Source: JAFGHJ01 sp964631335 (GTDB taxonomy: Bacteria; Hydrothermota; UBA3072). From it: a stretch of DNA of 12,876 nucleotides. Each line of letters opens with the position of its first letter. Within the stretch, counting starts at the first letter, position 1. The stretch lies in contig CAZVXD010000059.1 of assembly GCA_964631335.1 (NCBI GenBank), positions 1 to 12,876 of the forward strand, given 5' to 3'. Positions 1-5,406 of this stretch are shown piece after piece. The translations under genes were made by a program, and so were the position numbers. The notes under the pieces were generated by a model that was given only the letters and a program-made list of their open reading frames with translations, ran no database searches and was not told the origin of the DNA.

Positions 1-2
1 TC

Positions 3-206
3 CAGGAATGTAACGGCGAGAAAGTAATCAGCTGGGAGATAACAGAACCTGACGGTAAGAAGGTAGTTGAAAAAGGCAAGGATTTATACAAAATAAGATA
101 TGATTTTAATAAAGCGGGAGTATATCACATTTGCGTGATTGAAACTGCGAATTGCGGAGGAAGTACTAAAACATGCAGTAAGTTTTTGCTTGTCCGGACG
201 AAATGA
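3..206 (+). CDS. C-terminal fragment of a PKD/Ig-like surface protein
   Basis: This is an open frame entering from the left edge and ending in TGA, 67 residues, with no start in the window. The pattern is that of a PKD or Ig-like beta-sandwich: a central W followed by EPDG, then YDF..AGVYHICV, then a closing KFLLV strand. Four cysteines (in ECN, HICV, NCGG and KTCS) could form disulfides, which fits an exported protein. PKD-like domains usually occur as repeats in secreted or surface-anchored proteins, and this would be the last one. There is no C-terminal sorting domain after it; the protein ends within a few residues of the domain. The function of the whole protein cannot be judged from this tail. 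Confidence 0.7.
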   Translation, partial: QECNGEKVISWEITEPDGKKVVEKGKDLYKIRYDFNKAGVYHICVIETANCGGSTKTCSKFLLVRTK

Positions 207-385
207 AGTAGAATAAACCACGCAAAACCGCAGTCAGTTTCCCCGGCGGTTTGATTCGTAGGGAATACTGTGCGAGAAAACCGGAGTCGGTTCTCCCAGA
301 ATTTATCGTTCGGGGATACCGTTCTAAAAAACCGAAATCAATTTACCCTGGCGAGGAAATTGTTTTTTGTCTCTCGACTTCGCTC

Positions 386-404
386 CTTTTTACTTCGTAA
401 AAAG
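386..404 (+). repeat. Short perfect hairpin, 8-bp stem
   Basis: CTTTTTAC and GTAAAAAG form a perfect 8-bp inverted repeat around the loop TTC. The tetranucleotide GCTC occurs on both sides (382-385 and 414-417). Removing one copy plus the DNA between would join CGACTTC to GCTCAGTCTGCGAGG. The hairpin might therefore be a small insertion into another repeat, but it could also be chance. Confidence 0.4.
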
Positions 405-409
405 ACCAT

Positions 410-436
410 GCCCGCTCAGTCTGCGAGGCATTTTTT
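410..436 (+). terminator. Probable rho-independent terminator
   Basis: GCCCGC pairs with GCG-A-GGC (one bulged A) around the loop TCAGTCT, and a run of six T follows at 431-436. This is the best terminator candidate for the gene that ends at 206, although it lies about 200 bases downstream of that stop codon. Confidence 0.45.
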
Positions 437-588
437 GTGAACGGTACCTCCTTAACTTTTAGTTTTTAACAAAAAATCGAAAAACCGAGTCTTATTACCC
501 TCCGGGACGTTTTCCTTAACGGGAATCCCTCTGATTCTTACCTAGGTGATTAATGAAAAAATAGATGGTTGCCAAGCGAAAATATTAG

Positions 589-616
589 TTGACAAATTTT
601 CAAAAGGTTATAAGAT
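589..616 (+). promoter_or_regulatory. Sigma-70-type promoter placing the start site at the ATG
   Basis: A perfect TTGACA at 589-594, a 16-base spacer and TAAGAT at 611-616. The expected transcription start (about 623-625) coincides with the ATG at 625, so the mRNA should be leaderless. There is no Shine-Dalgarno sequence before this ATG. Confidence 0.6.
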
Positions 617-624
617 GCTTTTGT

Positions 625-1431
625 ATGAGAAGATTTAGAAAGGTTCTTTTAGTTTCATTATTTGTCGCTCTCGCGGGTTGCAGTATGAATGTAATCGGTT
701 CTAAAGAGCAAAGTTCTTTTATTTCAATTGCTGAAGGCGGTTCATCCGGTGAAGAGGGGGATAGACATGATATGCCGGAAACAAAAAACAATGCAGACGT
801 TGATGCGATAACAGGTGCGACGAAAGCCGAGGTGAAAATTGCGGTTTCAGCCGGTGGGGCATACGGTGGTTTAGTCCATAACGATAACATGCGAGGGATA
901 AATGGGGTTTCAGGAATTGATGCGATTACAGGAGCAACAAAAACAAGTACTAATGCGGGTATACATTTGATTTTAAAAGGCCATGGACGTACAGTCGAAA
1001 CAGGTTTCGATTATGTGAGTCTCAGCAAGGCAATAAATTACGAAATGCCGTCTCTTTCAGTTGACGGTTTAAGAAATTTTGAAACGCATCAACTCCGATT
1101 GCCTTTAACTTATAATTTCGGGTTTTTTAAAAACGATATGGAGCAAACCAGGCTTGTTTTGAAAGTTGGTGTATCTGCCGGTTATACTTTCAGCAAAACG
1201 ATAGAGGATTCTGAGGATTCGGAGAATTTACCCGAGTATGAGTTTTCCGATTGGGATGTGTGTGGTAAAATCGGTTTTTCTTACTATCCTTTCACTCTTA
1301 ATCAGAAGTCCAGATTCGGAATTCACATAGATGCTTACCGCGGATTTAAAGCATATAAAGACGTTTATCATGAATCCGCTTATTTTGGCGGGAACGCATT
1401 TATGAAATTCGGATTCGTCTTCGAGCCTTAA
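625..1431 (+). CDS. Lipoprotein with two DAITGAT motifs and barrel-like C-terminus
   Basis: No family is recognised for the whole protein. From the ATG at 625 (268 residues), the N-terminus is a lipoprotein signal: basic MRRFRK, a hydrophobic core and the lipobox ALAGC with Cys19. A low-complexity polar linker follows. DAITGATK occurs twice, at residues 60-67 and 99-106; the second continues KTST. This matches the D-x-x-(S/T)-G-A-T flavin-attachment motif of FMN_bind/NqrC/RnfG-type proteins, where ApbE links FMN to the final Thr (here Thr66 and Thr105). The rest of an FMN_bind domain is not visible. From about residue 112 to the end, alternating aromatic and polar segments (HQLRLPLTYNF, GVSAGYTFS, KIGFSYYPF, NAFMKFGFVF) look like an outer-membrane beta barrel. 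An upstream in-frame TTG at 589 exists but is itself the -35 box. A flavinylated or redox role is inference only. Confidence 0.75.
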   Translation: MRRFRKVLLVSLFVALAGCSMNVIGSKEQSSFISIAEGGSSGEEGDRHDMPETKNNADVDAITGATKAEVKIAVSAGGAYGGLVHNDNMRGINGVSGIDAITGATKTSTNAGIHLILKGHGRTVETGFDYVSLSKAINYEMPSLSVDGLRNFETHQLRLPLTYNFGFFKNDMEQTRLVLKVGVSAGYTFSKTIEDSEDSENLPEYEFSDWDVCGKIGFSYYPFTLNQKSRFGIHIDAYRGFKAYKDVYHESAYFGGNAFMKFGFVFEP

Positions 1432-1547
1432 GGGTAAAATTAAATATATAAGAGATATTAAATGTTTTATTGTTGTTTTCTGAAAAATTTAACACGTTTT
1501 CGCCAAAGCTTTAACTGATTTTTTAGTAAATTAGAAGAATTTTTTAC

Positions 1548-1575
1548 TTGACATCCTTGTTTTAATTAATAATTT
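1548..1575 (+). promoter_or_regulatory. Promoter for a probable leaderless mRNA
   Basis: A perfect TTGACA at 1548-1553 is followed after 16 bases by a weak -10, TAATTT, at 1570-1575. Eight bases separate the -10 from the ATG at 1584. This is the same geometry as the promoter at 589-616: the -35 box starts exactly 36 bases before the start codon in both cases. No Shine-Dalgarno sequence precedes the ATG. Confidence 0.5.
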
Positions 1576-1583
1576 CTTTTATA

Positions 1584-2063
1584 ATGATTGAGCTTATAAG
1601 TTTTGGGAATGTATTAGAAGTTGTTGTTCGCACCACTATAATATTTCTTGTTGCTTTTATTGTAATAAGGATAAGAGGGACAAAACAGTTGGCGCAGCTT
1701 ACCCTTTTCGATATCCTTATAGTAATAGCTCTGGGTTCGGCTGTGGGCGATGTTATGATTTATTCCGAAGAAGTTGTTTCTCTTCTGCGTTCCGCGGTAG
1801 CTATAAGTACTCTTGCCGTTTTAATCCATGTGGTTGAATTTCTGGCTTGCAGAGCGCCCGGGAATATAACAAGAATAATATATGGAGATTCTATGATTAT
1901 TATCAAGAACGGGAAGCTTATAAAAAGAAATTTTGACAGAGCGAATCTTACGGAAGATCAGTTGAAGGCGAAATTAAGGGAAAAAAATATACAATATTAT
2001 TCTGAAGCAAAAATAGTTCGTCTCGAACCGGATGGACAATTGAGCATCCAGAGAAAAAAATAG
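1584..2063 (+). CDS. DUF421 (YetF/YcaP-type) membrane protein
   Basis: This 159-residue protein belongs to the DUF421/YetF family of inner-membrane proteins of uncertain function. Three hydrophobic segments (about residues 10-28, 41-57 and 67-86) are followed by a soluble C-terminal domain. Family hallmarks are R-x-x-G-T-K-Q-L-A-Q-L-T-x-F-D at the end of the first membrane segment (consensus RxxGKRQLGQLTxFD), ALGSAVGDVM in the second, and YGDSMIIIKNGKL with a later L-x-x-K-L-R-E-K-N-I in the soluble part. It is shorter than the Bacillus YetF proteins (about 220-230 residues) but contains both recognisable parts. The start is fixed because no other in-frame Met lies near the N-terminus. It seems to be a single-gene unit with its own leaderless promoter. 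I assign no biochemical role. Confidence 0.85.
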   Translation: MIELISFGNVLEVVVRTTIIFLVAFIVIRIRGTKQLAQLTLFDILIVIALGSAVGDVMIYSEEVVSLLRSAVAISTLAVLIHVVEFLACRAPGNITRIIYGDSMIIIKNGKLIKRNFDRANLTEDQLKAKLREKNIQYYSEAKIVRLEPDGQLSIQRKK

Positions 2064-2193
2064 ATTTTTAATTTATATTTCGTGTCTAAAGAAGAGGAGA
2101 AAATCAATTGCGGAACTTTCGGACATCAGAAATAATTGTTCATAGATATTGCTTCTTTTCGGACTTTTATACGTAAGTTTGTTTTATAGTCAC

Positions 2194-2221
2194 TTGACAT
2201 ATTTTTAGGTTTTTGTATACT
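2194..2221 (+). promoter_or_regulatory. Promoter and RBS of the aldolase-like gene
   Basis: TTGACA at 2194-2199, 16-base spacer, TATACT at 2216-2221. Transcription would begin near 2228, giving a leader of about 30 bases. That leader contains a clear AAGGAG at 2245-2250, seven bases before the ATG at 2258. Confidence 0.7.
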
Positions 2222-2257
2222 CTCACAGTTAATTTTTTATAAATAAGGAGTTTTAAG

Positions 2258-3214
2258 ATGTATAGACCAGAAATAACGGTTGTTGATTGCACAATAAGAG
2301 ATGGCGGGCTTATGAATAATTCAAAGTTCCCGTTCGATATGGTTCGAGCCGTTTATAAGGCCATCTGCGATTCCGGTGTGGATATTGTGGAGCTCGGGTA
2401 CAGAAACAGCAAGGAGATGTTTTCTACAGATGAGTACGGACCCTGGAGGTTTTGTGACGATGAAGACCTGAACAAGATTGTTGATGACGTCGAAAGCGAA
2501 ACCAAACTTTCTGTGATGATGGATGCGCATAAAAGCACAGTAGATGATATTAAACCTCGCGACGGCAGCCCTGTTGATATTATAAGGGTCGCCACTTATG
2601 TGAAAGACATTGATAAAGCAATAAAGACCGCTAATGCCGCTACGGAAAACGGTTACGAAGCAACAATAAATGTTATGGCGATTTCTCATGCGGTGGATTG
2701 GGAACTGGACGAAGCCCTGCAGCAAATTCAGGAGGAAACAAAGGTTGTAGCGGTGTATATCGTGGATAGTTTTGGCGCTCTTTACAGCGAAGATATAGAT
2801 TTTTATTATGACAAGTATAAGAAATACATTAAAAATAAAGAGATAGGTGTACATTGCCATAATCATCAGCAGCTTGGTTTCGCCAATACAATTCAGGGAA
2901 TAATAAGAGGGGCGAATTACGTGGATGGAACATTATATGGCATTGGCAGGGCTGCGGGCAATTGTCCTTTAGAACTTTTGATGTCTTTTCTTAAGAATCC
3001 CAAATTCGATATAAGACCAATCCTGGATGTTATAGGGAAGTATATTATACCATTAAAAAATGAAATAGAGTGGGGGTATAATATTCCCTATATGATCGCG
3101 GGAATATTGAATTTGCACCCCAGAGACTCGATGGCGCTGCTAGATCTGGATGAAGATGATCCGAGGAGGTCTGATTACAGAGCTTTCTTCGAAAAATGCC
3201 TTGATCTGATATAA
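2258..3214 (+). CDS. DRE-TIM metallolyase (HMGL-like) aldolase domain protein
   Basis: This 318-residue protein is a TIM-barrel enzyme of the HMGL-like (DRE-TIM) superfamily, close to 4-hydroxy-2-oxovalerate aldolase-type proteins. Visible signatures are DCTIRDGG at residues 10-17 (Asp15 as metal ligand), VELGYR in the next strand, YIVDSFGALY at about 167-176, GVHCHNHQQLG at 197-207 (His199 and His201 as metal ligands) and GIGRAAGNCPLELL at 228-241. Members cleave or form C-C bonds next to a 2-oxo acid using a divalent metal. The C-terminal part after residue 245 is not the DmpG communication domain, and no acylating acetaldehyde dehydrogenase partner is nearby. Catabolic meta-cleavage is therefore unlikely. 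Related stand-alone proteins are often found in polysaccharide or specialised metabolism loci, but nothing here identifies the substrate. It has its own promoter and a good RBS. Confidence 0.85.
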   Translation: MYRPEITVVDCTIRDGGLMNNSKFPFDMVRAVYKAICDSGVDIVELGYRNSKEMFSTDEYGPWRFCDDEDLNKIVDDVESETKLSVMMDAHKSTVDDIKPRDGSPVDIIRVATYVKDIDKAIKTANAATENGYEATINVMAISHAVDWELDEALQQIQEETKVVAVYIVDSFGALYSEDIDFYYDKYKKYIKNKEIGVHCHNHQQLGFANTIQGIIRGANYVDGTLYGIGRAAGNCPLELLMSFLKNPKFDIRPILDVIGKYIIPLKNEIEWGYNIPYMIAGILNLHPRDSMALLDLDEDDPRRSDYRAFFEKCLDLI

Positions 3215-3257
3215 TTCATCCGCGCGTTTATATAAAAAATTTGACGGGTAAAAGGGC

Positions 3258-3285
3258 TTGACAAAAAAGACCTTCTGTTTATTTT
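3258..3285 (+). promoter_or_regulatory. Promoter of tRNA-Glu
   Basis: TTGACA at 3258-3263 and a weaker -10, TATTTT, at 3280-3285 with a 16-base spacer. Transcription would start about seven bases before the mature tRNA. Confidence 0.55.
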
Positions 3286-3298
3286 AAAGTTCAAAATT

Positions 3299-3371
3299 GG
3301 CTCCGTCGTCTAATGGCTCAGGACATCACTCTTTCAAGGTGAAGATGGGGGTTCGATTCCCCTCGGAGCTA
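3299..3371 (+). tRNA. tRNA-Glu (anticodon TTC)
   Basis: A complete cloverleaf can be drawn. The 7-bp acceptor stem is 3299-3305 with 3364-3370, with a G-U pair at 1:72. The D stem is GTC/GAC. The anticodon stem is TCACT/GGTGA around the loop CTTTCAA, with anticodon TTC at 3333-3335. The variable loop is AGAT. The T stem is GGGGG/CCCCT around TTCGATT. The discriminator is A3371. CCA is not encoded and must be added after transcription. It stands alone between protein genes, and no hairpin terminator follows; the next promoter begins at 3390. Confidence 0.95.
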
Positions 3372-3389
3372 ATATAAAGAATTTTATCC

Positions 3390-3418
3390 TTGACAAAAGG
3401 TTTGAAATTGTTTATAGT
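3390..3418 (+). promoter_or_regulatory. Strong promoter of the LysM gene pair
   Basis: TTGACA at 3390-3395, a 17-base spacer and TATAGT at 3413-3418, close to full consensus. The leader then carries AAAAAGGAGG (3456-3465), five bases before the ATG. Strong promoter plus strong RBS suggests high expression, as expected for abundant envelope structural proteins. Confidence 0.75.
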
Positions 3419-3470
3419 ATTACATGTGCCATTATTGTAAAAAAGTATAGATTCTAAAAAGGAGGTATCT

Positions 3471-3881
3471 ATGAGGAAATTTGTATTGGGGTTAGTAGCC
3501 ATACTGTTAATGGTTGGGTGTACACAATACGCCTCCCAGGAGCAGATGGATGAATTGGCGGCAAGAGAACTTGCAGTTGAGGGACTCAGGTCTGAAGTGG
3601 CGGAAGCCGAGGGGACTCTTTCTGATCTGGAAATGGAAAAATCCGACAAAGAGTCTGAACTTAGTGAGTTAGAAACCGATGTTGCCGAGTTGAGAGAGAA
3701 AGTAAGATCCTGTCCGGCAGTGGTCGATGATCTTTACAGAGTAGAACCTGGTGATTACCTGGCGAAAATTGCCGCAAAAGAGGGTATCTCGAATTGGAAG
3801 AAGATCTATGAACTTAACAAAGATAAAATTAAAGATCCTAATGTAATATTACCTGGTTGGGATCTTAATTTGCCAAAGTGA
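3471..3881 (+). CDS. Coiled-coil LysM lipoprotein
   Basis: 136 residues. The N-terminus is a lipoprotein signal ending in the lipobox LMVGC, with Cys17 as the lipidation site. The segment from about 22 to 79 is a continuous charged coiled coil (alternating E/L/A/K heptads). It is followed by a single LysM domain at about 89-135, beginning YRVEPGDYLAKIA and ending in PNVILPGWDLNLPK. LysM binds glycan strands of peptidoglycan, so a lipid anchor plus rod plus LysM suggests a tether between the outer membrane and the wall, analogous in logic to Lpp or Pal but unrelated in sequence. It forms an operon with the next gene, which has the same coiled-coil plus LysM layout; a shared complex is inference. 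Cys81, between rod and LysM, is unpaired within this protein. Confidence 0.85.
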   Translation: MRKFVLGLVAILLMVGCTQYASQEQMDELAARELAVEGLRSEVAEAEGTLSDLEMEKSDKESELSELETDVAELREKVRSCPAVVDDLYRVEPGDYLAKIAAKEGISNWKKIYELNKDKIKDPNVILPGWDLNLPK

Positions 3882-3901
3882 TAAGGAAGAGGAGGTTAAA
3901 T

Positions 3902-4405
3902 ATGAGATATTTTCTGGTTGCTTGTCTGATTATTTGTTGTTTCTCTTTTGGGCTTTTAGCGCAAGAAGAAGTTATGGAAGAGGAAGTAATGGAAGAAGAA
4001 GTTGTAAAAGAGGAACTTGACGATTTAACGCTGGCGGAACAGAAGTGGACTCCGGCTCAGGCGGATTCTATTATAAATGCTTTGACAATGGAAGAAGAAG
4101 AATTAAAAACACAGCTTGCTGATTTACAGGAACAGATTGACGCGCTTCAGATGGAAGTCGGCGACATGGACGCTAAGATAGCTGAATTGGAAGCGGAGAA
4201 GGCCGAACTTGAAAAGAAACTTGAGCAGATTTCCTGGTATAAAGTAAAAGCAGGGGATTATTTATGTAAAATAGCTGAAAGGTCAGATATTTACGGTTAT
4301 GGTAAGTACATGAGATGGAAAGATATTTATAATGCGAATAAGGATAAAATTAGCAGCCCTGATTTAATACGACCCGGCACCAACCTCTTTATACCAAGAC
4401 CTTAA
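3902..4405 (+). CDS. Periplasmic coiled-coil LysM protein
   Basis: 167 residues from the ATG at 3902, chosen because GGAGG at 3891-3895 sits six bases upstream and because this start gives a clean signal peptide (MRYFLVACLIICCFSFGLLA, cleavage before QEE). An upstream in-frame ATG at 3878 would add eight basic residues and lacks an RBS. After the signal come an acidic repeat tract (EEVM/EEEVM/EEEVV, residues 22-35), a linker, a coiled coil at about 64-110 and a LysM domain at 113-165 (WYKVKAGDYLCKIA to DLIRPGTNLFIPRP). The LysM has a short insertion (DIYGYGKYMR). It lies 20 bases after the stop of the LysM lipoprotein and is its soluble counterpart. The unit ends at the hairpin terminator just downstream. 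A wall-binding structural or spacer role is inferred. Confidence 0.85.
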   Translation: MRYFLVACLIICCFSFGLLAQEEVMEEEVMEEEVVKEELDDLTLAEQKWTPAQADSIINALTMEEEELKTQLADLQEQIDALQMEVGDMDAKIAELEAEKAELEKKLEQISWYKVKAGDYLCKIAERSDIYGYGKYMRWKDIYNANKDKISSPDLIRPGTNLFIPRP

Positions 4406-4427
4406 TTTGTTTTTATCATAATAAGTG

Positions 4428-4471
4428 AAAAATAGCCCTCTCATTAAATATTTGATGGGAGGGTTATTTTT
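4428..4471. terminator. Strong, symmetric hairpin terminator
   Basis: A long stem (4428-4444 with 4455-4471) includes CCCTC/GAGGG and CAT/ATG. It is flanked by A5 on the left and T5 on the right, so it could terminate transcription in either direction. It closes the LysM unit. Its T-run ends only eight bases before the phoH start codon. Confidence 0.85.
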
Positions 4472-4479
4472 CTAATTCG

Positions 4480-5406
4480 ATGTTTAAGCAATCATTAGAC
4501 TTAGAGAAAGTATCCGGTGTGGCTCTTTTAGGCGTGAAGGATGAGAATCTGGATTTTCTTGAAGAGCATCTGGGAGTGAAAATAATTGTCAGGGGTTCTA
4601 AATTGACTATATCGGGTGAAAAGGATAGAGTAAAAAAGTCGATAGAGCTAATTAAGGAATTAACAAGATCTCTGGATAAAGGAGGTATTCTTGCTACGAG
4701 CGATATCAAATATTTTTTGCACGCTAAAGAAAAGAAAAACAACATTATCTTGTTACCCGATCATGTTGTAAAACCGAGGACGGTGAATCAGTCTAAATAT
4801 CTAGGTGAGATAGAAGAAAAAGTCATAACCATTGCTATAGGTCCGGCAGGTACGGGTAAAACTTATCTTGCCGTAGCATCAGCTATTTCAGCGCTTTTAT
4901 CGAAGAAAGTCTCCAGAATAATACTCGCCAGACCTGCAGTCGAAGCCGGAGAAAGCCTGGGATTTCTTCCCGGCGACTATGAGGAAAAAGTGAAGCCGTA
5001 TCTTATTCCACTCTATGACGCTATTTTTGATATGATGCCTCAAAGAAAAATACAGATGTATATGGATAATGGCGTTATTGAGATTGCGCCTCTTGCTTTT
5101 ATGAGAGGAAGAAACCTCAAGGATTCTTTTGTTATTCTCGATGAAGCTCAAAATACAACGCATACACAGATGAAGATGTTTTTGACCAGAATAGGAGAAG
5201 GATCGAAGGCTGTGGTGACGGGAGATATAACACAGATTGACCTTCCCGATAAAACAACTTCCGGGCTCATAGAGCTCCAGGATATTTTGTTGGGCCTGGA
5301 GGACATTTCCTTTGTTTATCTTAGTGAGAAAGATGTGGTAAGAAATCCTGTAGTGGAAAAAGTGGTAAGGGCTTATAAAAGATATGAAGAGAATAAAGAT
5401 AAATAA
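4480..5406 (+). CDS. phoH: PhoH-like ATPase (PhoH/YbeZ)
   Basis: 308 residues, the usual length for bacterial PhoH/YbeZ. The N-terminal KH-like region is at about 1-60 (DENLDFLEEHLGVKIIVRG). The P-loop is GPAGTGKT at 121-128, Walker B is VILDEAQN at 218-225, and TGDITQIDL at 248-256 is the sensor motif. PhoH proteins are cytoplasmic ATPases with helicase-like features, linked genetically and physically to YbeY in RNA/ribosome maturation; here ybeY is two genes downstream. The start matches the family N-terminus, but there is no Shine-Dalgarno sequence: the ATG lies eight bases after the T-run of a terminator. I do not find a convincing promoter between 4405 and 4480, so transcription may come from read-through or from a promoter I cannot recognise. 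The end overlaps the next gene by 23 bases. Confidence 0.93.
   Translation: MFKQSLDLEKVSGVALLGVKDENLDFLEEHLGVKIIVRGSKLTISGEKDRVKKSIELIKELTRSLDKGGILATSDIKYFLHAKEKKNNIILLPDHVVKPRTVNQSKYLGEIEEKVITIAIGPAGTGKTYLAVASAISALLSKKVSRIILARPAVEAGESLGFLPGDYEEKVKPYLIPLYDAIFDMMPQRKIQMYMDNGVIEIAPLAFMRGRNLKDSFVILDEAQNTTHTQMKMFLTRIGEGSKAVVTGDITQIDLPDKTTSGLIELQDILLGLEDISFVYLSEKDVVRNPVVEKVVRAYKRYEENKDK

Larger units (their letters stand above)
224..535 (+). repeat. Degenerate ~51-53 bp interspersed repeat units
   Basis: Units begin with AAAACCG at 224, 277, 328 and 481. Spacings are 53, 51 and 153 (three times 51). After the shared start, the units continue roughly as (N)AGTC..TT..CCC. Three of them then carry a TTCG/TTAACG followed by GGGAATAC- or GGGATACC-like text (near 256, 308 and 515). 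The units are clearly diverged and the 53-base step rules out a single in-frame coding repeat. They could be remnants of an intergenic repeat family or structured RNA elements. The judgement is by eye. Confidence 0.45.
207..588. other. Non-coding, repeat-rich intergenic stretch
   Basis: I see no credible gene in this stretch of about 380 bases. It holds degenerate copies of a unit of about 51-53 bp that begins AAAACCG, a perfect AT-rich hairpin, and a probable terminator hairpin; these are listed separately. The last part leads into the promoter of the next gene. Confidence 0.7.

Noticed and set aside
224..535. Repeat units read as a CRISPR array
   Set aside because: Units are only partly alike, with no conserved 25-37 bp repeat and no regular unique spacers, and no cas genes are present.
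589..624. TTG at 589 as the start of the DAITGAT lipoprotein
   Set aside because: It coincides with the TTGACA -35 box, has no RBS, and would put twelve unfavourable residues before a complete lipoprotein signal that starts at the ATG at 625.
1580..1585. TATAAT overlapping the DUF421 start codon as a -10 box
   Set aside because: It lies 26 bases from the TTGACA and would start transcription inside the gene; TAATTT at 1570-1575 has workable spacing.
2108..2176. Short TTG-started frame of 22 codons preceded by AAGAGGAG
   Set aside because: Very short, no recognisable content, and directly upstream of a promoter; the purine run is probably chance.
2321..2866. Long open frame on the minus strand inside the aldolase-like gene
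   Set aside because: It lies opposite a clear enzyme gene, has no RBS or domain, and reads as a compositional shadow; the same holds for the minus-strand frames inside phoH, pgpH and the CNNM genes.
3878..3901. Upstream ATG at 3878 as the start of the second LysM protein
   Set aside because: It has no RBS and overlaps the preceding gene, whereas the ATG at 3902 has a good GGAGG and a clean signal peptide.
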